From contig JBBHKE010002945.1 of assembly GCA_037447655.1 (NCBI GenBank), positions 275,960 to 339,959 on the forward strand: DNA of 64,000 nt. Reading direction: 5' to 3'. A program made the translations under genes and the position numbers. The stretch comes from Zygnema cylindricum. Taxonomy: Eukaryota; Streptophyta; Zygnematophyceae; Zygnematales; Zygnemataceae. The stretch's first letter is position 1; each line of letters begins with the position of its first letter. Of this stretch, positions 46,804 through 56,615 are shown piece after piece. The notes under the pieces were generated by a model. The model saw nothing but the letters and a program-made list of their open reading frames with translations. It ran no database searches and was not told the DNA's origin.

Positions 46804-48710
46804 CATCTGCAGCTCAAAAACACTGTAACATCTACAAATCCCAAAACACTGTAGCGCTTCAGTACGATGGAACACTGCAGTAGTTGTGCATTTGAAAGGC
46901 GGTACCGAAGGGCTAAAGAAAAAGAATGGTAAATAGTAAGCTATGCGGTAGTTTTACTCTGGTTTTTATAATTTTTTTTTCCTTTTTTAATATAGAAAGT
47001 AAATTATAATAATAACTACGTAAGGTAAATCTCTACTCTTTTTATCTTCGCCAGCTTACTTTTTCTACCCCTCTCTGCTCCTGCAACATTTAAAAACGTT
47101 TCCTGGGTACTTACTTTCACCTCCAGGCTCTGGGGTTGCTTAAAAAAAGACATGTACGAACACCACTTTCATTCATGGGTCCTTTGCAAAAATTTACAAC
47201 GTCCTCGTCTCTCCCCATCTTTTTCATTCGACCGCTTCTATTTTTCTCATCTCTAAATGGAATGCATCAATAATAATATTAAATGAAAGATATAATTTTT
47301 TCCTTTTTTTTTAATATTTTTGGTCTCATTTTGATGGCGTATCGAATGATAAATGGTAAGAAAAAGAAATCGGGAAGCCATGGCGGAAAGTTTACGTGTT
47401 GATGACGTCACAAGGTAGCATGACTTCGCGATGTCACAAAACCCTAAACATCTACAATGTCACAAAAACTCGACGTCTACAACCGTCGCCGTTTTTGTAG
47501 ACGTCACTAATTTTAGGAAGTTTCGTAGTCGTCTACATTTCGTTTCGTACTATCGTAGGCTGTCGCATATTTTGTAGACGTCTACACCTGTCACATATTT
47601 GAAGTAATGAAGGCGCAAGTTATGATTGACATTGGAACACTTTGAAAAGTACACCGTAAAATCTGCGCTAAAATCCAAAGAAACGTTTCAAAGTTTCGGT
47701 TACATGGGAACACGCCCTTAGACCTAGTGGCCCGATCTATCCTTTATATTTCGAAACAAACCTGAGTGCCTTTACGACGACGTCATATGACACTTTTTAC
47801 ATATTTGTGTCTATAATAAAAAGAAGTGATCGTATGGACTAGCACATTATATGCGGTAAAACTTCTGAATACCTAGTGAATTTATTCTAATTGGCACTAA
47901 CCCCATCGTACCTCTATTAACAAACAAGTAAAAAAGATATTATTATTAGGGCCTCCAAATTAATGCTACTAATACTAATCACGAGTAACAACCTTCAATA
48001 TAGTGATGATTCACTTAGGGCACGTTCTAATTTGATAAAGGTTTTTTGGAGTTCCAAAAAAAACCAACTACTCTTTTCCAGCCTGTCCGTTCTTTTTTCC
48101 GTGCACGGGCCGTGGAAGGATCTCGACCAACAGATGCCATTTCGCAAAAGGGAATTTCGTGAAGGCGCCTCTGTCTCTCTCTCTGCACCTCTATTTTGCC
48201 ATTCGCAATTCGCTACGCAGCGATCGCAAATAAATAGATTTTGGTGCTAACCGTAGGGACTTGCTTAGGGTGTGTCCCCATGTGTTCAAATAAGAGTCTT
48301 TTTCCGTCGTTTTCACAAAAAATGGGACTTCCAACGAAAAAATATTTCGACGTACGAAAAATGGGCAAAAACACAAGTACATTTTGAGTCAACTTGGAAC
48401 TTGGAAGGTACTGCAAAGTGGCGTTATTATCATCGCGACCCACTTCCAGCTCATCTTCACACTTGCACTGGAATCAAATTGCGACCTGATTTTAATCAAA
48501 ATACTACCCTATTGACGAATAGAAAACCTAAATTGCATGCGTCAAACGTTCACGATTTTTTTTTTGAATTTTGGAGAGTACACAAAAAAAAAGTTGTTTG
48601 TCATTTTGCAAACAATTCGGACAAACAATGGCGGTGAAAGAAAGCCCGACGCTTCAATGTCACGCTGAACTATCAATGTCACTTTCCACTACTCGCCAAT
48701 TGCTATTAGT
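46804..48710. other. Intergenic with a GTAGACGTC-rich dispersed repeat
   Basis: No gene supported. From about 47430 to 47722 a repeat has several copies of GTAGACGTC/GTCACAAAA and ends TTACATGGGAACACGCCCTTA. A related copy lies at about 51870-52045, and a looser one at 53700-53950. CTTAGGGC/T tips also occur at about 48015 and 48264. Frames at 47963-48250 and 48272-48637 have no recognisable domain. Confidence 0.55.
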
Positions 48711-49692
48711 AGTGTTGAGTATCGAAGACCATATGCCAATATTTGATATATATATATATATATATATCGAATTTCAGGTACCCGATAATCGATATATCGC
48801 TTCTATGTATCAAAAATCAAAATATCGCGATATATCGTATCGCAGATATATCGAAACTATTAAAAAAACAAAAAAAAAAACTATTTTTACTACTGTTGCT
48901 ACACCGCAAATCGTTATTAGTGTTAATAACACTAGTTTTGACGCGGCTTATTTCGTCCCAAAATCATTAGTTAGAGTTATTAACATTAAAATAAAATTAA
49001 CGCTAGTATGGAAAGTAGTTATTTAATGTTAACCATTTTATATTGCGTTCGTCGAGATTAATGTGATGTACGAGAAGCTCGTTTACGTACATCGCGTCGG
49101 CGTGGCATCTCAATTTTACAACATTAAGTGCGCTTCGCATGTAAATTAAATCTCAGTACCAATTAGCCATCGAAAAGAGCGGAACATTACAAAATATAAA
49201 GCATAAAATAGCATTAATTTTACTCTAGTTTACATCTTTCGTACGATTTCCAAACCGCAAATTACGTATTTCGGCGAAAGCTGCCAGGATAGTACACCCG
49301 AACTTGAAATAGTATCGATGACAGCTCAGCGTACACTCTATGAAGTCGACACACAAATTGGCGCTGAGTTCCAAATTAATGTTAATGTTTTTTTTTTGAC
49401 ACAAATAAGTAATTTTATGACTTGCACAATTATTACATTTTTGTCGGTTACATTTTGCGGCGTCTACCTTTTAGATCACGTCGTACGTGGTGTATCTGAC
49501 AATTTGTCTTTTTAGCTAAAATATCATATTATATAAAATATTAAATTTAAAAAATACTATACATCGCAATATATTTCACGATCATTCATGTTGGTCACGG
49601 TACAATGTATCGAGGATACTGCTCGATCGATATTCGATATATCGAATATAGAAAATTATCGCGATATGATTTTACCCAATACCTAACACAAG
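48711..49692. mobile_element. Inverted-repeat DNA element, TATCGCGATA family (about 980 bp)
   Basis: The left tip AGTGTTGAGTATCG and right tip ...ACCCAATACCTAACACAAG form an imperfect inverted repeat. Both ends are rich in TATCGCGATA and ATATCGAA palindromes. Left-end sequence recurs reversed at 62216-62372; right-end sequence recurs at 680-957 and 54437-54648. The interior holds the tip TACACCGCAAATCGTTATTA (48900), suggesting another element nested inside. No transposase is seen; target duplications are unclear. Confidence 0.55.
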
Positions 49693-52517
49693 TTATTAGC
49701 GTATTCAACGCTAATTCGGCCTCGCTTTATTTTTTCCAAATTATTTAATAGCATAAATTATTATGTTTTTTCCTTTACGCCATTTGGGATTTTTTGTCCA
49801 ATTGGAGTAAAAACGAAAGTACGTTATCATTTAAATAGTGTGGTGTGCGGTCAATGTCAGATCGTAAAAATTGTACCTTTTTAAGTGAAAAAGTATAATT
49901 AATGAGTCTTAGTAACCACGGACGCATGAGAATATGCGCTCTAAAGAGAGGATGAAATCGGGTTATCAAAAATCACGTTCGCACATATTCGTCCGGCAAC
50001 CGCGTTTCAAAAGTGTGAACGTACGATTTGTATACAACTTGGCAGATTTTGTACATGTACCGATATTACTGTAAGCATGTTGCGATAAACATTTAATTTT
50101 GTCAAAGACCCAAATTAGCATTAGTAAACAATTAGAATGTATATTTATTTTGAAAATTTCAAATTCCTAATTAGCGTAAATCACTGTAATTACTCCTATA
50201 CGCTAAAAATACCTGTACGTTAATAGCGATTGGCTGAGTATTGTACAACCCATTTGTAGACGTAGGCAATTTCATATGTTGTCCACATGTGGGCGACTAC
50301 AAATGTCAGGAGCTCGTTGGCGTCGACAAATGCCCGCAGTATGTCAAGAACTCGTTGTAGTGTACAAATGTTAGTAGTTTGTCCGGAGGTCGTTGGCGTC
50401 TGTCGAGCGTGCCTGAGTAACACAAGGGAAGGGCCCAAAGCCCAGAGTGGTCGCCCTCGGAGTCCTACAAAGGACCCACGAATGCGAAGGCTTCTTAGAA
50501 TAATGATCATGTCCACTACTGCCCCCATCCCTCCCATAGACATGAATGCGCAAATATGAGAGGCACACGGGCCGGGAATAATAATGAGTGCATGGGAAGG
50601 TGGAAAGATCTCCCCTCCCCCTTCCTTTCCTAATCGGGCTGGGGAAAGGGGTTGGGTCCTTAGTGATCAAGTCCGTGCCCAATTTAGTAATTTATCCACT
50701 AGGAGTCTTTAACATTTGTTTCCTCAAAACCCACTGTTTTGATACAAGGAGGTTGCGGTTTACTCCGGGAGGTCAACGCCAAAGCAAAAGAAACTACAAA
50801 AGAATACACAAATGAACTCCCACGTAGAAATATAGAATAAATAGGATTTGGCTGTTTCAGATTTAACAATATCACCTTGCCTACCGAAATAGAATATAAG
50901 GTAAAAGATGTAAAATGTGGTGAAGCAAGCTTAACATACCCCGGCAATTTACGATGACAATGAGAAAAAGACGACCAATCTCCTGATGGTATCGTAAAAA
51001 GGTATGGTACTCCTTCAACCTTCTTTTTCCGCAGCTCGGAACCGACTAAACTCTCCTTGGTTTCAATTAGCGAAAAGTCAAAAAATCACCCAGAGGGACG
51101 AAAGTGCCAAATACTAGCCCGGACTATGATTCCCACAAAAGACAGATCCAAAACCAAGATGGCAATAGAGTTAAAACAAAACAAAGATTCTCCAAAAAAA
51201 GGTTTGTTGGAATTTCTGTGGGGTTTTACAGGAGACAGTACTAAAAAAGCAACCTGTCTCCTTCGACCCCAAGTGCCTTATGCATCAAAGTGTTGTCAGA
51301 TTGCAAGTCAAAAAGTCAGAGCTACGCTATTAACCAATGAGCGGCAAGCAAGTGTAACTGAACTGACATACGGCAACATAATCCGTACTACACTCAGGGC
51401 AAAAATTTCTGCTCCGGACTGCGACTAGATCCGCGGCCGGAAGTAATTATTTGTTCCAATATCATAAGACAAAGTCCTGAAAATGTCACGAAAGCGACAA
51501 ACTTTGACCTAAGGTAATAAATGGACCCAAAGTCGGCTGAGCCTGAACTAGATTACTACTGACGGCTAACAGCATAATCTAGATGGAAATCCGGAAAATT
51601 ACGTGGCTATCCAAAATGTACCCCCCACGGGAGCTGTTGGAAACGGGCCCCATGTAACGAAATTGTCATCTCTGAGACGGTAGAACTTGGTCGTCTGGCC
51701 ACCGTTAGGCGCGAAATAAAGTGGGTTCCTCTCAGTTCAAGAAATACAAGGATCTCGTCAGGCTTGGTGCGCTCACTCCTCCGTACTTTGAAGACCGAAA
51801 AGGGTACAAAGGGCCCGGTAATCATTGGTGATATAAAGGTATGCCTGAAAAGCACACGAGCTTGACACGTCTACAAATGTCCTCATTTTGTTGGCTTTAC
51901 AGGTGCTGCAAGATATTAACAACATCTATAAATGTCACATATTCGAAGTAATGAATGCGCACACTTTGAAAAGCACATCGTAAAATTTGCGGTAAAATCC
52001 AAAGTAACGTTTTAAAGTTCCGGTTACATGGGGACACGCCCTTAGTCCTTAGAATACAACATTGTACTATTCGGTTGATACCGCTTTTCCTCTTCTCAAA
52101 CATTGCAGCTAGACTCGTTTCCGAAAATGAAGCATAACGAATTTATTTTAGACATTACAAATCGCTCATGCCATACATGTACCGTACTTCCACTATTAAA
52201 GCTTATCATTAATGGGTATAGTATCGTACCGTTGTGACATTTTCTCTTGTACAAGATTGATTGGTAGGCTTCAAATTACTTCTGGCATGCACCCATTTAA
52301 AACTTAAGCGTTTCATATTAGCACATACATGCAAGCCATGTTATTGACATCTGAGGTGACACTAGATTCCTAACCACGTGAGTAGTCAAAAAATATGCGG
52401 ACGCCTGTCCAGTCTTGTAAATCTAGAATGTCAAAACCAGATGAAAAAACTAGAATGTCATAAAACATCCTTTCTGAGCGAAGCTCTATGTGGTCGATCC
52501 ATTACATGGCTCGCATA
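49693..52517. other. Intergenic, no gene seen
   Basis: Moderately GC-richer between about 50380 and 51900 than its surroundings. Degenerate GTAGACG/GACTACAAATGTC blocks occur at 50255-50395. A repeat copy ending TTACATGGGGACACGCCCTTAG ends at 52045; its tip pairs as an inverted repeat (18 of 20) with 48264-48283. The 123-residue open frame at 51057-51428 has no recognisable domain or supporting context. Confidence 0.5.
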
Positions 52518-53174
52518 CTAAGGGTGATGTTCCATTAGACGAAAAGTGGGGTAATTTACAAAAACCTGCGACTATCCGTACCAAACCGTACCGCTTATTT
52601 TGTTTTTATAGAAATAAACAACATTACAAAGAATCTTGCCAATACTCTCCAAAGGTCTGGGTGGTAATACTGACCGTCTGATGTTCATCCGCGAGGCGTT
52701 TGCTTCATTTTTCTCTGTAATTTTCAACGTACCTCTAGGAGGTGGGTTGGTAGATACAGAAAAAAAAAATTGTGACACGCTGGACGACTAAGCTATGTGT
52801 CATGATGGAAAACCAACTAAAATTGACCAAATTTGCACATGACACGCGCTTTCGAAAATACAACCGAAAATAAAAATGTAATATTGTAACTCTCCCTCGT
52901 CACTTTATTTTCGATACCTTTTGTTTGTGCCAAAACGTTTGTCCTATGATGATTTTGTACTTAGGTACATGGTACGAAAGTGAAGATTTGATGTAAACTT
53001 GTTCGGTGCTAAAAATCTTAAGGATATTCAATATTGGATCGTAACTTACGTAGTGCCAGTAAATTTAGGATACGTGGATTACAGACTCTTCGTGATAGAA
53101 CATCGATTTAATCGACCCAGTCTGTAGAGTTGGTCGTACGATTACATGAACGTCTGATGGAACTTCACCCTAAG
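52518..53174. mobile_element. Inverted-repeat DNA element, CTAAGGGTGATG family (657 bp), empty copy
   Basis: The ends match over 21 of 24 bases as an inverted repeat (CTAAGGGTGATGTTCCATTA on the left; reverse of ...TGGAACTTCACCCTAAG on the right). It lacks coding capacity. Its interior matches, in order, the two flanks of copia element X, so it is an uninterrupted paralogue of that insertion site; the target GCGTT lies at 52696-52700. Confidence 0.7.
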
Positions 53175-54436
53175 TTTGAGGAATTCATAGTTTATCGCGT
53201 GGCAATTTCAAACAATTAGATGTAGGTGCTGACTATAGGCTAGAGCGTATTGCGTACAGTATTGTACAAATCTCCTGATACCGTGTTTTCATCTTTTAAA
53301 AAATTGAACCTTCATTTTTTTCCTATAAGTAATAAAATAACATGGGGACGCAGGCCGACCATTGAGATTAGGAAACGGCTGGATAAACAAGGATCAATAT
53401 AAAAAATCAATTACAGTAGCATCCAATCCATCGTATTATAAGGCTGACGCGGCACCTATCTGTAAAATTTTTGACTTTCACATTTTAAAAGAAGTTGCAA
53501 ACTTATATTTCGCATCGAGTTGTGATAATAGCGCTTGTCGATATGTTGTGCTACGCATCACTATTGTAGTTTAAAATGTCATTTTAGCACATGGGTCTCG
53601 AGGTGATAGTGCCAATTCACGATAGGTGGAAAATCCGCGAAGGTGAAAAAATTTCCACGTTGCCAAGAGAGTCTACCACAGTAATTGACAGAGGGTTGAA
53701 TGGGTAGACGTCTACAAATATCACAAAAAGTTTTGCGTTGTCACAACCAATTTTGAACAATCCGATGCTTCATCACAGATTGTAGACGTTGACAACCGTC
53801 ACTGGCATTGTCGACTTATACAATTGTCACACTCTTAAATAACAATTTTGATTAAACACATAGGGATACCTAAAACCCAGGTCCGCTGGATCCGCGGTAA
53901 AAACTAAATAGGTTCAGTAAGTTGTAATTACATGGGGCCGCACCCTTAGGTTTGACTTTTCAAATCCGCACCTTTTGTACTCTGGCCTTATTGACGCCAT
54001 TAACTCTTTCACTCCAAAGGGTACCAAGGGTCGTACATGAGTTCACTGCCAGCCTTAGCAAACGGACAAATAATGTCCAATTACCTTAAAGGTCAAATTA
54101 CGGATCAAGCCGGAATCGAACGCTTTGAACAACGTAAAGATGGTCGGCGCATCAAAGTTATCGTGAGAAAAATAAAGACCAACACGCTACAGAACTAAAA
54201 CGTACTTAATCACGCTAATCAATATTGGCGATTGCATCATTCGGAATTATTGATATATTGTAACGACAAGTTTCCGTTTTAACTATGGAACCCATTCCGG
54301 TTCCAATTGTCTCAGTAAATTAGTTTTCAAGCTGTGAACTCTCGCACGCATGAAAGCATCTCACATTGTACAGCCGTGAATGACGGGGTAAAAAGTCGCT
54401 CCATTTCCTTTGCCATTTTTTGAACATAAAAAATAG
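53175..54436. other. Intergenic, no gene seen
   Basis: Contains a GTAGACGTCTACAA/TCACAA-type repeat ending ATTACATGGGGCCGCACCCTTAG near 53948. No open frame with a recognisable product. Confidence 0.5.
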
Positions 54437-54648
54437 TGTTGGGTATTGGGTAAACTTATATCGCGATCATATCGATCGAGTAGAATCCTCGAAATATCGT
54501 GCCGAGACCAACATAATTTATCGCGATATATATCGCGATATATAGTGTTTTTTAAATTTGATACTTAATATTTTTATATAATATGTTATTTTAGCGAAAA
54601 AGACAAATTGTCTGATACGCCACATAGAACGTGATTTCTGTTCTGTGA
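54437..54648. repeat. TATCGCGATA family end fragment, reversed
   Basis: Starts AGTGTTGGGTATTGGG, contains TATCGCGATATATATCGCG near 54520-54540, and matches the reverse complement of 49420-49692 and 680-957. It directly abuts the next inverted-repeat element. Confidence 0.65.
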
Positions 54649-55640
54649 CTTAGGGTCAAGTTCCACCAGTCAAAAAATGGGGTAGTTTACAGAAATCCGC
54701 AACTATCGATACCAAACCGTACCGCTTATTTTGTTTTTATACAAAAAAACAACATTACAGATATCTTGCCAATACACTTCAAAGGTATGGGAGGTAACAC
54801 TGACCGTCAGATGTTCATCTGTGAGGCGTTTGTAGAAACTAATGGATTTATTAGTATTTTCTAGGTCTAAATAGAAATAGAAAGAAGCCGAGGCAGTCTA
54901 CCTCTAACTTCTCTCTCCAACTCTCAAACTTGTCGCAGTCACTGAGACATTGGAGAGGAAGCTAGAGCCATGGCTACCTTGGCTATCCTAAGGTTTACGG
55001 GAATTTTATTTTAGGGTTTATTTATTTATCTAAAAGATATGTGCCGGCGGCAGGATTTGATCACTGTACCTACCGCCCGGCAGATAGGAAGTAGCCGGTA
55101 GCCTTAGCCGTTAAGTCTAGGATTAGTGTTAGGTACTATATAGTTTGATAATAATTTAAAGATGTATACGTACGATAAATTCATTTAACTGTTACGGATT
55201 ACGGGATACATAGATCCTGTACGGATGACGGTACGGATTACGAATCAATACCGCGCATTTGTTTCGGAAGTGAAATAAATACCGCGCATGTATTTATTAC
55301 GGCTACGATTAAATCTGAATTTAATCGGACGGCCGGAATTAGCGTCGAGATCGCGGAGGAAGATTTCGGCGGTTTGTGGCCATCGCCACATCGGATGACG
55401 CGTGGCGAAATTCCGTTGGATTGTAGAATCTCTGGAGATTATGGCACCGAATCCGGATTTGACATGTGTCGACATTTAGGCCATGTCGTACAATGTCCGT
55501 ACTGAAAGTACACCGGCGGCTGTACTTTTGCGTACGGAACTCAATTATGATTGGTTCCGTACATCAGTAGATAGAGTCTGTGAGAGAGATAGGACTTAGA
55601 AAAATTAGAAGATAGGACCCTCTCTCCCAGAGAGCTTCTG

Positions 55641-55661
55641 TATAAAAGGTCAACTTTGACC
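55641..55661 (+). promoter_or_regulatory. TATA box and palindromic W-box pair in X 5' LTR
   Basis: TATAAAAG (55641-55648) overlaps GGTCAACTTTGACC (55648-55661), two inverted TTGAC cores as bound by WRKY factors. The arrangement places transcription start about 30 bp downstream, leaving a short R-U5. In the 3' LTR the TATA reads TACAAAAG. The W-box pair is also present in E3. Confidence 0.6.
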
Positions 55662-55712
55662 CTCCATAACTTACTGCTCAGGGGAGCAAATTCAAAGATT
55701 CTTTTTGCTACT

Positions 55713-55746
55713 GACTCAGGGGAGTCTTGCCTTCACAGGGGTGCAG
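55713..55746 (+). other. Conserved leader RNA hairpins (X)
   Basis: GACTC-AGGG-GAGTC is followed at once by CTTCAC-AGGG-GTGCAG. The same two-hairpin order lies downstream of the promoter in C, D (both LTRs), E3 and E5, and the second stem covaries between families. A role in packaging or dimerisation is inference. Confidence 0.6.
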
Positions 55747-55851
55747 GTGGTCAGGGTTTTTGTCTGCCACGGTGGCAGTTATTTTTGCTGGAACACAAAG
55801 GGGTCAGGATTATCCTAGAGGTTTCTTGGAAGCTGTCTACTCTGAGGACTT

Positions 55852-56615
55852 ATGGAGGTCTCAGAGTTTCAGGTTATGGGCCCACCCTCTAGGGTACCAA
55901 TCTTTAATGGAACTGGCTTCATATATTGGGAAAGTATGATGATAGGAGCTCTATGCGAAAAAAAGTGAGTGGACGGTTGGGGCGTCCATCAAGTCTTGGA
56001 ATTCCTCCAGGGTTTGGAGGAACCAGATTCACCAGGAAAGAGGACCCACCTTCAACGGAGGAAACAAAGGAAGGAGAGGTGGTGGACAAAGGAAAGGAGA
56101 AGGAGACGACCACACCAATAGCAACTGGTTCGGCATTCATGTCACCTATTCCGAGGAATGAGGAGAATGATACTGAAACCTGGGACTTCAACAATATGGC
56201 GGCAAAGCACTTCATCCTACGCCATCTCACTCAAGGACTTGCATGTCCTCATTTGCAGGTAGAAAGAGCATCCGATCTTTGGATGGCTCTCATAGAGATG
56301 TACCGAAGTGGTACGATTCATCAACAACAGTTGGCTGATCAGAAAGTTAAGGAGTATGTATACAAAGGGGGAAATATGTTGGATTTTTGCAATGAGCTTG
56401 CTACACTCTTCATGGAGCTACAGAGTGCGGGAAAATATTTTAGTGAAAAAGAAAAGGTTAACTGTTTACTGATGAAGTTACCTGATGAGTTCGTGAACAT
56501 AGTTTACCGTGTGCAGGACTTACCTGACTCAAGGTGGATATGGAACTCAGTGGTAGGGATGATTCTCGTTCAAGAGAATACAATTGAGATCCGAAGGGGA
56601 GGAAAGAGTGGCTAA
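55852..56615 (+). pseudogene. X gag
   Basis: ATG 55852 in the LTR gives M-E-V-S-E-F-Q-V-M-G-P-P-S and F-N-G-T-G-F-I-Y-W-E, then stops at 55966 because of a one-base shift in an A7 run (55958-55964). The downstream frame (from 55926) holds the capsid core: F-G-G-T-R-F, Y-V-Y-K-G-G-N-M, L-P-D-E-F-V-N-I. It ends at TAA 56613-56615, which is in frame with the following pol; D has a Gln codon at the matching place. Start choice follows the intact E5 homologue. Confidence 0.8.
55872..55886 (+). other. Primer-binding site, half-tRNA iMet type (X)
   Basis: GGTTATGGGCCCACC follows the LTR's terminal CA without a spacer. It complements the anticodon arm of initiator tRNA-Met and encodes V-M-G-P in gag. 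Confidence 0.85.

Larger units (their letters stand above)
54831..55871 (+). repeat. X 5' LTR (1,041 bp)
   Basis: Starts TGTAGAAACTAATGG and ends CAGAGTTTCA. Contains the antisense tRNA-like module (55042-55121), GACGCGTGGC (55397-55406), TATA box with W-box pair (55641-55661), hairpins GCTCAGGGGAGC (55676-55687) and GACTCAGGGGAGTC (55713-55726), stem CTTCAC-AGGG-GTGCAG with one mismatch (55731-55746), and the gag ATG (55852). Confidence 0.9.

Noticed and set aside
46804-46883. Open frame of the E5 gag continuing past the gap
   Set aside because: The continuation crosses ten N and reads unrelated sequence; only the part up to 46793 is real.
51057-51428. 123-residue open frame as a possible host gene
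   Set aside because: No recognisable domain, no start context, no introns or neighbours, and it lies in repeat-rich DNA.
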